Source of the DNA: Leptospira kirschneri serovar Cynopteri str. 3522 CT
GTDB taxonomy: Bacteria > Spirochaetota > Leptospiria > Leptospirales > Leptospiraceae
Direction of reading: 5' to 3'
Assembly: GCF_000243695.2 (NCBI RefSeq)
Contig: NZ_AHMN02000008.1
Coordinates: 297,202 to 361,201, forward strand
Length of the DNA: 64,000 nt
Below are positions 50,016 through 64,000 of this stretch, piece after piece. The translations under genes were made by a program, and so were the position numbers. Below the pieces are notes generated by a model, which was given only the letters and a program-made list of their open reading frames with translations, was not told where the DNA came from and did no database searches. Position 1 is the stretch's first letter. Each line of letters starts with the position of its first letter.

Positions 50016-51560
50016 ATGAAACCCTCTTTTCATCTATTCGCTTTTTTTATACTTTATCTCCCGATTCAATATCAAATCGGAAGTCAGGGAATCGGAGGAT
50101 TGGTTTTAGTAGGAATTCTGTTTTGTAGTCCAATTCTTTTTTGGAGACAAAAAATTATTTCACCTCGTTTTTTCATTTTATATTGGACGTTACTTGTTTT
50201 TGCAGAAGGAATTTTTTATACAAAAACCGCGTTAGATTCTCTTTTCTTAGGAGATTTAGATTATACGGCCCAACTTAGAATGATCCTTCCTGGAAATTTT
50301 TTTCAAACTCAATATTACGGTCCGGATGAAAACGCAAATTTTCTTTCTCATCACATGACTCCTGGAATTTTACTTTTGGCCCCATTTCCGATTTTATTTG
50401 GTTCCGAACTAGGATTTGGAATCGGAATATTTTTTTTCGCTTCGGCTACGATTCCACTTTTATATTACTATTTAAGAAAGTGTTCCACTTCCAAAGAACT
50501 ATCTCTTTGTGCGACCTTACTCTGGTCCGGGTCATCTAGTTTTTATAGATTGAATCATTCTTTACATTTTGAAGTTTTAGTTCCGTTTCTTTTTTTATGT
50601 TTATTGATCGGAATTCAAAAACAAAAAACTTGGATTCTCTTATCAACGCTTTGTTTATTTTTAGGAATTAAGGAAGATCTTGCAATCTATCTAAGCGCCT
50701 TATCGTTCGTTTTAATATTCGTAGAGAATAAAAGAAAAAAGGAATGGATTTTCATTCTTAGCATATGCGTTTTTTATTATTTTATTATATTTCCTTTTTT
50801 AAACAAATTAGCGGGAAACTCAGCAGAAAGAAATTGGAAAGATTACTGGGGACAGAATCCTTTTTTTTCAATTCTTAATTATATTCAAAATCCAGAATAT
50901 GCTCTCCGATATTGGAAAGGAATCAGGGATCTAAGTTTAGAATGGGGATTTTGGAATTTGACAGGAGGTTGGATTTTATTCCCATTTTTAGGATTGTATT
51001 CCGTATTTAAACTATCGATTCATCCCTGGGTCAGGGATTTATATAGTTACTACGTCTATCCTTTAATTCCATTTCTGATTTTATTTTTAAAAACGGGAAC
51101 AAGTTGGATTCAAAATTATATCTACAACTCTAAAAGGAAATTCTTATATACTTTTTCCAAAGATCAAAAGTTGCTACTCGTTTTTATGATCACATTTTCT
51201 GTTTCGATCTATAGAAACTCTAAAGAAACGGAATATCCGATCGTATTTGAACCCAAACCCAATCAGGTTGAAGAATTAAAAACAATCCTAAAACAAATCC
51301 CATCGAACGGCTCCGTTTCTGCGGGATTTCATCTTTCTCCGTTTATCTCTTTAAAAAATTCGGTTTATCCGATTCGTGAAAATCGAGAATGGAAGGAATG
51401 GATCCTTATAGATCGTAGATACAATTCTCCGTATTTGAGTTCTGAAAAAATTTTAGAACGAATCGACTCAGACGTTCAAATAGGAAAGTTACGCTGGATT
51501 CAAAAAACAGAACATTTCGGTTTATTACGTCTAAATTCCAGTGCGAAAACCTCTAAATAA
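50016..51560 (+). CDS. DUF2079-type polytopic membrane protein
   Basis: The product has about ten hydrophobic segments. Its motifs match DUF2079 membrane proteins: [34 protein letters not shown] and [15 protein letters not shown] start at the ATG at 50016; a TTG at 49953 would add 21 basic residues and cannot be excluded, as neither has a clear ribosome binding site. The last 130 residues are extracytoplasmic. DUF2079 proteins resemble membrane glycosyltransferases, but the activity is unproven. Confidence 0.78.
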   Translation: MKPSFHLFAFFILYLPIQYQIGSQGIGGLVLVGILFCSPILFWRQKIISPRFFILYWTLLVFAEGIFYTKTALDSLFLGDLDYTAQLRMILPGNFFQTQYYGPDENANFLSHHMTPGILLLAPFPILFGSELGFGIGIFFFASATIPLLYYYLRKCSTSKELSLCATLLWSGSSSFYRLNHSLHFEVLVPFLFLCLLIGIQKQKTWILLSTLCLFLGIKEDLAIYLSALSFVLIFVENKRKKEWIFILSICVFYYFIIFPFLNKLAGNSAERNWKDYWGQNPFFSILNYIQNPEYALRYWKGIRDLSLEWGFWNLTGGWILFPFLGLYSVFKLSIHPWVRDLYSYYVYPLIPFLILFLKTGTSWIQNYIYNSKRKFLYTFSKDQKLLLVFMITFSVSIYRNSKETEYPIVFEPKPNQVEELKTILKQIPSNGSVSAGFHLSPFISLKNSVYPIRENREWKEWILIDRRYNSPYLSSEKILERIDSDVQIGKLRWIQKTEHFGLLRLNSSAKTSK

Positions 51561-51845
51561 ATAACATTTTCAGAATCAATTCGTAAAATTCTCAATTGTA
51601 AGAGTTCTTACATTCCGTTTTCTACAAATCAAAAATGCCAACCCTAAAATGTAATACTTCTCCAAAACATATAAAACAAAAATTAAAATATATTAAGTAT
51701 TTAGAATATATAAATATTTTAAAAAATTATTTTTATTTCCTAGAGCCTTACAACAAAATATTCAACATTTTTTATAAAATAGGATTTTGAGATAAAAGCT
51801 TAAGTTATTCAATTTTACAGAATCCGTAGAAATTTCCTATGAAAA

Positions 51846-52700
51846 TTATTTACAATATTCATCCAATCGTTTTTTAGAATCGAAATAACCTATCTCAGAA
51901 GACCTTTGAAAATCTTTACAAGCCAAAGAAGTTTTATTTAAAAAAACCAATGCAAGACCTCTATTATGAAAGGCTACTCCATCATTCGGATTGAATTGTA
52001 AGACTTTTGTATAACTTTCAACAGAGTCCGAATATTTTTTCAAACCATATTGAGCGTAAGCCAATTCAAAAAAAGCATATGCATTTTTTTTATCAATTTT
52101 CAAAGCGTTCAGAGCGTCTTGAAATCCGTCTTCGTAATTTTTGTCGCGATTCTCACAACGCGCCTTATGACTGTAAAGTTCCGCATTTTTATTTTCCCCA
52201 AGCGAAACCGCCTTTTCAAAATTTTCAACAGCCCGTTTACAGTCGCTGATCATTTCGTATGCGTAACCTTTGTATAAAAATGCATACGTCTTACTTGGAT
52301 CAATCTCCACGGCTTTTTCAAAATCTCTCACGGCGTCGTTATATCGTTTTAAAGTATAATGAACCACACCTCGATTGTAGTAGGCAGAAGCGTCTTCAGG
52401 AACTAACTTTAGATAATTAGAATATTCTTCAATTGAATTGAGATAGGCTCCTTTTTCATTGGCACGATAAGCCCGTTTAAAAATTTCCTGAGGATTTTCG
52501 GCCGTGGTCACCGACACGGCTGAATTTGAATAAGAAGACTTCCCCCACAAAAACTCTTGAATCAAGGTTATAACAGATTGAATACGGGAAGGTTCTTTTG
52601 CCTGATACGCATCTTCATTTTTACCGGAAGTAGAAAAAAAGCTCAGAACAAAAATTAAAATCCCTAAGATTAAAAATAAACCGAGAACTCTATTTATCAT
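51846..52700 (-). CDS. Membrane-anchored TPR protein
   Basis: The 284-residue product has one N-terminal helix (about residues 5-22), a linker and six to seven TPR units (about residues 70-280): for example EYSNYLKLVPEDASAYYNRG and RDFEKAVEIDPSKTYAFLYK. TPRs bind partner proteins. It is monocistronic, with repeats on both sides. No partner can be named. Confidence 0.85.
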   Translation of the reverse strand: MINRVLGLFLILGILIFVLSFFSTSGKNEDAYQAKEPSRIQSVITLIQEFLWGKSSYSNSAVSVTTAENPQEIFKRAYRANEKGAYLNSIEEYSNYLKLVPEDASAYYNRGVVHYTLKRYNDAVRDFEKAVEIDPSKTYAFLYKGYAYEMISDCKRAVENFEKAVSLGENKNAELYSHKARCENRDKNYEDGFQDALNALKIDKKNAYAFFELAYAQYGLKKYSDSVESYTKVLQFNPNDGVAFHNRGLALVFLNKTSLACKDFQRSSEIGYFDSKKRLDEYCK

Positions 52701-53044
52701 TCAAATAAGAGAAACCTAATTCTCTTAAAATTCAACTTTTTATTGAATAAAAAATTTCCAAAAATGATCTTTTTTAAACTTCTAAAAAGAAAAACCCACC
52801 TTTTAAACAAATCTTCAGATAAAAACGAGTCATAATTTTATTTAAGAAAACCTTTATAAAATAAATTTCTTATCCGATGAGGATTAAAAAAATTACAATC
52901 TTATGCGAAAATTTGATTTCAAAAGAACCACTTTCAATTTTATAAAAGCTTACTTCAACAAAACGAATATTCAAGGTATTTAAATTAAAAATACCTAGTT
53001 TTATAGAGATCAGTAATAAAATTAGAACCAACCATAAATCAAAA
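52701..53044. other. Gap with a partial family-2 repeat
   Basis: Around 52969-53015 sits a short stretch, TTTTATAGAGATCAGTAA, shared with family 2, and a small palindrome AGGTATTT/AAATACCT. The rest is AT-rich with no gene. Confidence 0.5.
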
Positions 53045-56620
<3,576 letters not shown>

Positions 56621-57916
56621 AAGTCTGGATATAATAAAAGACGACTAAATCTTAAATAACGTAAGTTCACTTCCGTTTCATAAAAGTTAATTTTTCCGTA
56701 AAAAATAAAATTGAATGTGGGAACTCCCTCTTTTTTAGTCCTTCCAAACGATTAAGATTTGGTATAAAGTATGATCTCTGGAACTATTATTTTTAAAAGA
56801 CTTGTTGCTCACGTTAAATTAATTATAAAAAAGGAAAAAGCATTTTAAATTAGAATCTAAGATTTTTAGAAATTTACGATTCGAACATATGAAAATACTC
56901 AGAATTATAGAACAGAGTACCGAATATTTTGCACTCCAATCAGATTTTTGCAATAAAAACCCACGGTATTCAATTTTATAGATTTCAGTAGTATCTAAAA
57001 TTTAACGGCTTATTTTATCAAAGAAACAGAAGTTCTCAAAAAATTATATCTGACTTGAAATTATTGGCTTTTTTATGGGAGATCCCACATTCTAAGTTTT
57101 GAAACAAACTTAGAATAACGTGAGCAGAACATCCGTTTTATCTAAGGTCTATTTTTTCGTAAAAAATAGATGTGGGAACTCTCACAAATCGTGGATTTAC
57201 AGTTAAACTTTGAAATTGTAGGAGCATACAAAAAGAACCATCGCCCATCCGATTTTTGCACAAAACCGCTGTTTTGCGACCATCATTAAAATTTAAATTC
57301 CATTGTAAGATGAGTTTTGACTGAAAAAGAATTTTCTAAAAGTATGAGTTCCTACATTATTTTATAGACGAACCTAAGTTTTATGGTAGTTCCCACACTG
57401 GAATATGACAGATTCAATTGTTATAAACTTTTATTCTATAAATTGCAGTAGTTCCTACATTTTCAGAATAGATTTATAAAAGTTCAGATTCTAACTTTTT
57501 TTGGTAAGATAACGTGAGTTCGACGTAAGAAAATTGGGGCGAATAATAAACTCAAGTGCAACGAGGGTCGTCGTCGAGCTCGCAAATTTCATAGTGGACT
57601 GGCTCACGACCTAAAACGCGATCCGTAGAGAGCGTTTTACTGAGTTTCAAACGCGATCCGTAGAGAGCGTTTTACTGAGTTTCAAACGCGATCCGTAAAA
57701 AGCGTTTTACTGAGTTCTTTTCGCTCCAATTCCTTCGGAATTTTTCAAACTTAGGTGCTGCTCACTATGGATCGCAGCATAATAATCGCTTTCGCATTTG
57801 TTATGCCGAACTCACGTTAAGATAAATCATGGGTCGAACCCACGTTAATTTAAGTTTAAATCTTTTAGAAACGCTTGCAAAAAATATTCAAAATTCAGAA
57901 TATTCTAAATCCTTAA
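56621..57916. repeat. Large repeat cluster
   Basis: This 1.3-kb gap holds a family-2 unit (about 56894-56990), family-1 units in both orientations (about 57060-57250 and 57350-57520) and a run of 35-bp tandem repeats (57614-57718). The border AACGTGAGTTCGACGTAAG occurs near 57512. The family-1 unit near 57400-57440 contains the uninterrupted target of the MITE at 42 kb. No gene is supported. Confidence 0.7.
57614..57718. repeat. Three 35-bp tandem repeats
   Basis: Three units of 35 bases start at 57614, 57649 and 57684. Each begins AAACGCGATCCGTAGAGAGC and ends TTTTACTGAGTTTC; the third has TAAAAAG for TAGAGAG. Each unit has an internal AAAACGC/GCGTTTT stem. The spacing is continuous, without spacers, so this is not a CRISPR array. 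Confidence 0.85.
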
Positions 57917-59332
<1,416 letters not shown>

Positions 59333-59835
59333 TTTTCATCCCTCTTTTAGACATATCTCGCGACCCATAGGGAGCGAGATCTGAGTTTACCGAACACAAT
59401 CCGCGTTCTACTGAGTTTGAACGATAATGTTCTTGAGCTAAACTAATCGACTCATGACATCTGTGAAAGAACGCTCTTTCACAATTCACATCTTGCTACC
59501 CACAAAACTCTTTCAAGTTCAACTCCGATCAAACAAACGATCCATTGAAAAAATTTAAGACTACACAATCGAAAATACGTTCTTCTAAATCGAATATAAA
59601 ATCATTCTTTTTAAGAATTTACCCAAAACCTGTAAGGAAAAACGCAGTAGTTCCCACATCTTTCATTTCAACTTTACAGTTTGAATTTTTTCGATAACTG
59701 ATTTTGCGTGAGTTCCTACATTTTAAGACCTAAAACACAAAACAGCAAGACTACTTTTTAATCCTTTCGATTTTTAGTTTCTTTCAAATCGTTAGTGTCA
59801 TCATCCGCAGACTTACGTCTGCGGATAGGAAAAAA
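59333..59835. other. Gap between ahpC and sufB
   Basis: The gap has a CGACCCATAGGGAGCGAG palindrome near 59362, several GTGAGTTCCTACA boxes and the perfect hairpin at 59803-59826. No gene is supported. It could hold the sufB promoter. Confidence 0.5.
59803..59826 (-). terminator. Hairpin after ahpC
   Basis: ATCCGCAGAC and GTCTGCGGAT form a perfect 10-bp stem with a 4-base loop, 9 bases after the ahpC stop. The right-hand side lacks a T-run, so it may be a weak terminator, attenuator or RNA end rather than a strong stop. Confidence 0.5.
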
Positions 59836-60417
59836 TCAATTTACGGCAGCAAAGTAATCCTTAGATTTTTCTGGATCTGCTTTCATCGTTTTCTTTCCTT
59901 CATCCCAATTGGCGGGGCAGACTTCTCCATGTTTTTCAACAAATTGAAACGCCTTGATCAAACGAATCGCTTCATCAATATTACGTCCTACTGGAAGATC
60001 ATTGACAGTCGCTTGACGAATTACACCTGCGGGATCGATGATAAAAGTTCCCCTCAGAGCCACTCCTCCTTCGGTCAAAACGTTATAATCTCTGGAAATA
60101 GATTTAGTTAAATCTGCAATGAGAGGATATTTAACATCGCCGATTCCTCCTTCTTTTTTAGGAGTATTTTTCCATGCGAGGTGAGTAAATGCAGAATCCA
60201 CAGAAACTCCCAATACTTCTGCTCCCAGTTTTTTGAATTCTGCAAGTTTGTTATCGTATTCGATGATCTCAGTCGGGCAAACGAAGGTAAAATCAAGTGG
60301 GTAAAAGAACAATACTACCCATTTTCCTTTGTAGTCTGAAAGTTTGATTTCCTTGATCTCTTTTCCAAGAACGGCTTCTGCCTTAAAATCCGGCGCTAAA
60401 GATGTAACCTGAGGCAT
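59836..60417 (-). CDS. ahpC: 2-Cys peroxiredoxin
   Basis: The 193-residue enzyme reduces peroxides. The peroxidatic Cys47 lies in FTFVCPTE, and the resolving Cys167 in [13 protein letters not shown] motif (residues 90-93) and a C-terminal YF (DYFAAVN) are present, as in eukaryote-like 2-Cys enzymes that are prone to overoxidation. The start has AAGGAGA about 6 bases upstream. A candidate PerR operator lies 84 bases before the ATG. sufB follows on the same strand, which suits a shared oxidative-stress response. Confidence 0.95.
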   Translation of the reverse strand: MPQVTSLAPDFKAEAVLGKEIKEIKLSDYKGKWVVLFFYPLDFTFVCPTEIIEYDNKLAEFKKLGAEVLGVSVDSAFTHLAWKNTPKKEGGIGDVKYPLIADLTKSISRDYNVLTEGGVALRGTFIIDPAGVIRQATVNDLPVGRNIDEAIRLIKAFQFVEKHGEVCPANWDEGKKTMKADPEKSKDYFAAVN

Positions 60418-60852
60418 TTTTATTCTCCTTTTTTTTAAATTTAATTTTGAAACTTAGACACTTCCATAATATCCTTCAATCCCTTTGAAGCAAATATTTT
60501 TTAGAATCATTCTAATTTTTCTTTAATTCTAAAAGATGAGGTCGGAACTACGGCCAATTTCACGGTGGTTTCTAAAAATGTGGGAACTACCACTTTTTTC
60601 TACTTAACTTGGGTTCAGTATAACGCTTCCTGAATGCCGATCCTTAGATAGGTATTGGCTGAGTTTTTCTAAAAGTATGAGTTCCTACGTTTCCAAACTT
60701 ATCTGTAAAATCATGACTTGTAGTTCCCACATTTTAGGAATCGATCCGCAAAATTCAGATCCAACTTTTTTCAGAAAAATGAATCATAAATTCCTTACGT
60801 AAAACTCACGTTAAATACAATCGGAATTTTAGATTATGAGAATTTTTTAAAA
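60418..60852. repeat. Gap with family-1 units
   Basis: Apart from the ahpC promoter region (60418-60540), the gap holds GTGGGAACTACCACTTT (about 60582) and a family-1 unit at about 60673-60815 with TTTCTAAAAGTATGAGTTCC, AGTTCCCACATTTTAGG and ACTCACGTTAAA. No gene is supported. Confidence 0.55.
60501..60515 (-). promoter_or_regulatory. Candidate PerR box upstream of ahpC
   Basis: TTAGAATGATTCTAA (minus strand) is a perfect 7-1-7 palindrome. It has two differences from the consensus TTATAATNATTATAA. It lies 84 bases before the ahpC ATG. PerR regulates peroxide genes in Leptospira, which makes this the likely operator, but its position relative to the promoter is not established. Confidence 0.65.
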
Positions 60853-61950
60853 TTGGGAGTTATCTATTTTCATGCTTTTGCTGTAGTTATTGGATTTTTA
60901 TTAGGATTTTCTAAACTTTTTTCAAGTGACGGTTTTAGCAAATCCTACGGTTCCGTTTTACAATCTGCTGCATTTTTTCTAATTTTAAATAACGGTATTC
61001 TGATCGATCAAGGAACTTTGCGAAACGATAGTAGAATGTTATTCGGTTCTTACTATGGCCTGGTTCTTTATTCTAGTTTGGCTGTATTTGTCTGTTTCCA
61101 GTATGTATTAGAATCTTTTGATAATCCTTGGATCTATTGTAAAAGACTTTTAGGAATCATTCCAGTTACGATTTTACTTTCTTATTTCATTCCCGATCTT
61201 TACTTTATATCCTTCACAGACATTCTAGGATTTGCGATTTCTATTTTTACTTTTATCTGGTCTTTAAGAAAAGTTTTAAAATCCAATAAACCTATTTTAT
61301 ACTTCAACCTCCCCTTTTTATCGTTTTTAATTTCTATTTGTTTTGTTTTTGATTTTTTAGGAACGGTTTTTAATAAAAAGGATTTCTTTCTTTTAACAGA
61401 AATGATTCCGGGTTCCGTTATTTGTTATACACTTATTTTAGAACGTTTTTTCCCTTCTTTATTTAATAAGACGGCTACGATTCCAAATTCTAATATAATC
61501 AATGAAATTGAATTAGAAACCATTCCTGAAGTCAAAGAAACTCAAAAAAATAAATATCCGTCTAGAGATTTGTTAGAAGGGATCAATTTAGAAAAAGTTA
61601 AAACCAAGCTAAATCATTTTTTAGATTCCAAAGGTTTTATAGACGAAGAATTGAGACTTCCTGATTTTGCCTCTGGTTTAGGTCTTTCTACGCATCAGGC
61701 TTCTTACTATCTAAATCAATATTTGAATATGAGTTTTACTGATTTCCTGCAATTTCATAGAATCAACGAAGTGAAAAATATGATGCGTATAAAAGCGAAT
61801 TATAATCTTTTAAATATTGCTTTTGAATGTGGTTTTAATTCCGCTTCTTCCTTTCACAAAGCTTGTGTTAAATATACGGGCAAATCTCCCAGAGATCTTA
61901 GACAAGAACTTCTTTCTACTGAAACCCAAAGAAAAGGTGAAAGTGAATGA
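60853..61950 (+). CDS. Membrane-bound AraC-type regulator
   Basis: The 365-residue protein joins about seven N-terminal membrane helices (residues 1-205) to a linker and an AraC-type double HTH (about 245-355): [20 protein letters not shown], then [19 protein letters not shown] and [20 protein letters not shown]. The start is TTG at 60853; the next in-frame ATG is at residue 62, which would remove the first two helices, and the frame is closed upstream at 60787. No strong ribosome binding site is visible. Membrane AraC proteins are thought to respond to envelope signals. Confidence 0.8.
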   Translation: MGVIYFHAFAVVIGFLLGFSKLFSSDGFSKSYGSVLQSAAFFLILNNGILIDQGTLRNDSRMLFGSYYGLVLYSSLAVFVCFQYVLESFDNPWIYCKRLLGIIPVTILLSYFIPDLYFISFTDILGFAISIFTFIWSLRKVLKSNKPILYFNLPFLSFLISICFVFDFLGTVFNKKDFFLLTEMIPGSVICYTLILERFFPSLFNKTATIPNSNIINEIELETIPEVKETQKNKYPSRDLLEGINLEKVKTKLNHFLDSKGFIDEELRLPDFASGLGLSTHQASYYLNQYLNMSFTDFLQFHRINEVKNMMRIKANYNLLNIAFECGFNSASSFHKACVKYTGKSPRDLRQELLSTETQRKGESE

Positions 61951-62086
61951 GTAAAAAACTTAATAGTTTTTTAATATAACAGCAATACCGATTAAACCAT
62001 TTTTTTCTTATTGTTATGTTCCGATTCTTGGGTTTTGCGAGACTCAGGAAATCTATGTTCCACTATTGTTTTTGTCAGATCCCATT

Positions 62087-62497
62087 TTAGTTTTTGTGAG
62101 GTTCAACTCGATGTTCTTTCCATATAATTTTCCCATCTTCGTTTAAATAACAAGTCCTTGTTAAATCTTCAATTAAAGGTCCATCGGGAATTGAAACAGT
62201 CCAACCTTTAAGAACCCAAGTCTCTGCTAATTTAATGATTTTATCTTGAAGGCTATTTTCATCCTTGTTGAAGGTGACTACATAATGGTAATCATGAAAA
62301 CATGTATCGTCTGCATTTGCCACATTTATTATATTTTCTTTAGTTTTGAATTTGTGATAAAAACCTGCAAAGTAATTACTACTTTCTCTAATTTCATGAT
62401 CAAAACCTAATAATTCATTTTGAATTAACTGCACAAATGCATCTAATTCAAATACATTTTCCGGTAAATCGAAACGAAAGTATATTTGCGTAATCAT
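62087..62497 (-). CDS. Probable immunity protein of a displaced toxin cassette
   Basis: The 136-residue acidic cytosolic protein (DDTCFHDYHYVVTFN, IKLAETWVLKGWTVSIPDGP) has no signal peptide. Its ATG overlaps the stop of the toxin-tail fragment (ATGA), the arrangement expected for a polymorphic-toxin immunity gene. I recognise no named immunity family. It is the last gene of the array and is low in G+C. Confidence 0.6.
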   Translation of the reverse strand: MITQIYFRFDLPENVFELDAFVQLIQNELLGFDHEIRESSNYFAGFYHKFKTKENIINVANADDTCFHDYHYVVTFNKDENSLQDKIIKLAETWVLKGWTVSIPDGPLIEDLTRTCYLNEDGKIIWKEHRVEPHKN

Positions 62498-62630
62498 TTA
62501 TTATTTCCATAAAATATCGTTGGTTGATTTGGAACCTTTCCTTTTTCAAAACCTCCAACTGATATGTCTCTATTAAGAATTTTTCCCCATTTTTCTGACC
62601 AAGAGCCAATTTCCGGATTTTTACCGTTTA
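62494..62630 (-). pseudogene. Displaced toxin C-terminal tail
   Basis: The frame upstream of about 62630 enters a family-2 repeat and is not coding. From there to 62494 it encodes NGKNPEIGSWSEKWGKILNR and ends KVPNQPTIFYGNNK, which looks like the end of a larger protein. Its stop overlaps the start of the following gene. The most economical reading is a former RHS-type C-terminal toxin tail that has lost its body, with its immunity gene kept. This is an inference. Confidence 0.5.
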
Positions 62631-62698
62631 TTTTATCGCAAAACACTGATTGCATGCAAAATATTAGGTACTTTATTATATTGTTATGATTAGTGCCA
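62627..62698 (-). repeat. Family-2 unit inside the toxin array
   Basis: On the minus strand the sequence CATAACAATATAATAAAGTA, then CCTAATATTTTGCATGCAATC and AGTGTTTTGCGATAAAA, is a family-2 unit. It lies exactly between the end of the first immunity gene and the start of the toxin-tail fragment, and it covers the first immunity gene's stop region. Confidence 0.7.
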
Positions 62699-63028
62699 TT
62701 TTTTGATAATTTCTTTAGCTTGTTTTGTGATTTTTTTCCATTCAGAATCATTTAGGATTTCTATATCCGTTTCTTTTTCTACATAGCTATTTAAAAGTTC
62801 TCTTAATTTAAAAAGTTCTTTAACAGTATTTTCGGAGATCCCGGATTCAATAGAAGCTTGTTCAAGAAATTCATCAAAACCATAATCGTCAAATAAAGTA
62901 CACATTACTTCATTATAAGAAGAAATTAATCCTGTATCATTATCCTTATTTAGCCACAGCTTTCTTTGTAAGTTCAAGTCCGCTATTTCGGCGATTAGAT
63001 TATAAATATTTTTGCTATTTAAATTCAT
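62690..63028 (-). CDS. Probable immunity protein for the RHS toxin
   Basis: The 112-residue acidic helical protein (NLIAEIADLNLQRKLWLNK, FLEQASIESGISENTVKELF) starts 5 bases after the stop of the RHS gene. That position, size and lack of signal peptide are typical of immunity proteins protecting the producer from its C-terminal toxin. No family can be named. Confidence 0.65.
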   Translation of the reverse strand: MNLNSKNIYNLIAEIADLNLQRKLWLNKDNDTGLISSYNEVMCTLFDDYGFDEFLEQASIESGISENTVKELFKLRELLNSYVEKETDIEILNDSEWKKITKQAKEIIKKWH

Positions 63029-63033
63029 GAAGT

Positions 63034-64000
<967 letters not shown>

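Noticed and set aside
57614..57718. Tandem repeats considered as a CRISPR array
   Set aside because: The repeats are contiguous with no unique spacers, and no cas gene is present in the window.
62631..62751. 5' half of the frame that ends in the toxin tail
   Set aside because: It is composed of the end of the immunity gene in another frame and a family-2 repeat, so it is not counted as coding. Only the tail from about 62630 is kept.

Overview
The window looks like a chromosomal segment of a pathogenic Leptospira (L. interrogans group). The evidence is low G+C with very AT-rich gaps, Leptospira-type lipoproteins and secreted proteins with no known domain, frequent TTG starts, a SEDS/PBP2/Mre shape operon, a full F-type ATP synthase operon, and several families of short repeats packed into nearly every long gap. 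Species is an inference; no rRNA or tRNA is present to fix it.

Layout. 0-10 kb: envelope genes and a DUF2225-truA pair, then a beta-barrel/lipoprotein pair, then an AlgE-like outer-membrane channel with a sulfate-type periplasmic binding protein. 10-13 kb: a PTPS-III-like pterin enzyme, a small DUF1858 protein and a repeat-rich gap. 13-19 kb: mreB-mreC-mreD-mrdA-rodA on the minus strand, with tight overlaps and TTG starts chosen by strong ribosome binding sites. 19-24 kb: a Ppx/GppA phosphatase, a secreted Hcp-like protein and an AlkD-type DNA glycosylase.

23-40 kb is one long minus-strand run. In transcription order it reads lepB, atpZ, a frameshifted small gene, a TPR lipoprotein, a four-helix membrane protein, atpB-E-F-H-A-G-D-C, a membrane-anchored SLBB protein, a very acidic repeat protein (frameshifted here), a GAF/degenerate-GGDEF protein, then an MBOAT acyltransferase and an SGNH-like partner. 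40-44 kb: an HpcH-type aldolase, a TetR regulator and a corA gene broken by one base near its end. 44-57 kb: a beta-barrel/FecR-CxxCH pair, several membrane proteins and a five-PAS histidine kinase. 57-64 kb: sufB and ahpC (ahpC with a candidate PerR box), a membrane AraC-type regulator, and at the right edge the C-terminus of an RHS polymorphic toxin, an immunity candidate, a displaced toxin tail and a second immunity candidate.

The gaps hold at least three interspersed families: (1) units with GTGGGAACT-type boxes, (2) an AT-rich unit of about 90 bp, and (3) a 103-bp element with terminal inverted repeats that behaves like a MITE. One copy of the third interrupts a family-1 unit whose uninterrupted form is also in this window. 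Three genes appear to carry single-base frameshifts, and truA seems to have lost its ATG to ATA. The most unusual items are the MITE with its empty site, the secreted Hcp-like protein, the FecR protein with a haem-binding motif, and the RHS toxin/immunity array split by a dispersed repeat.
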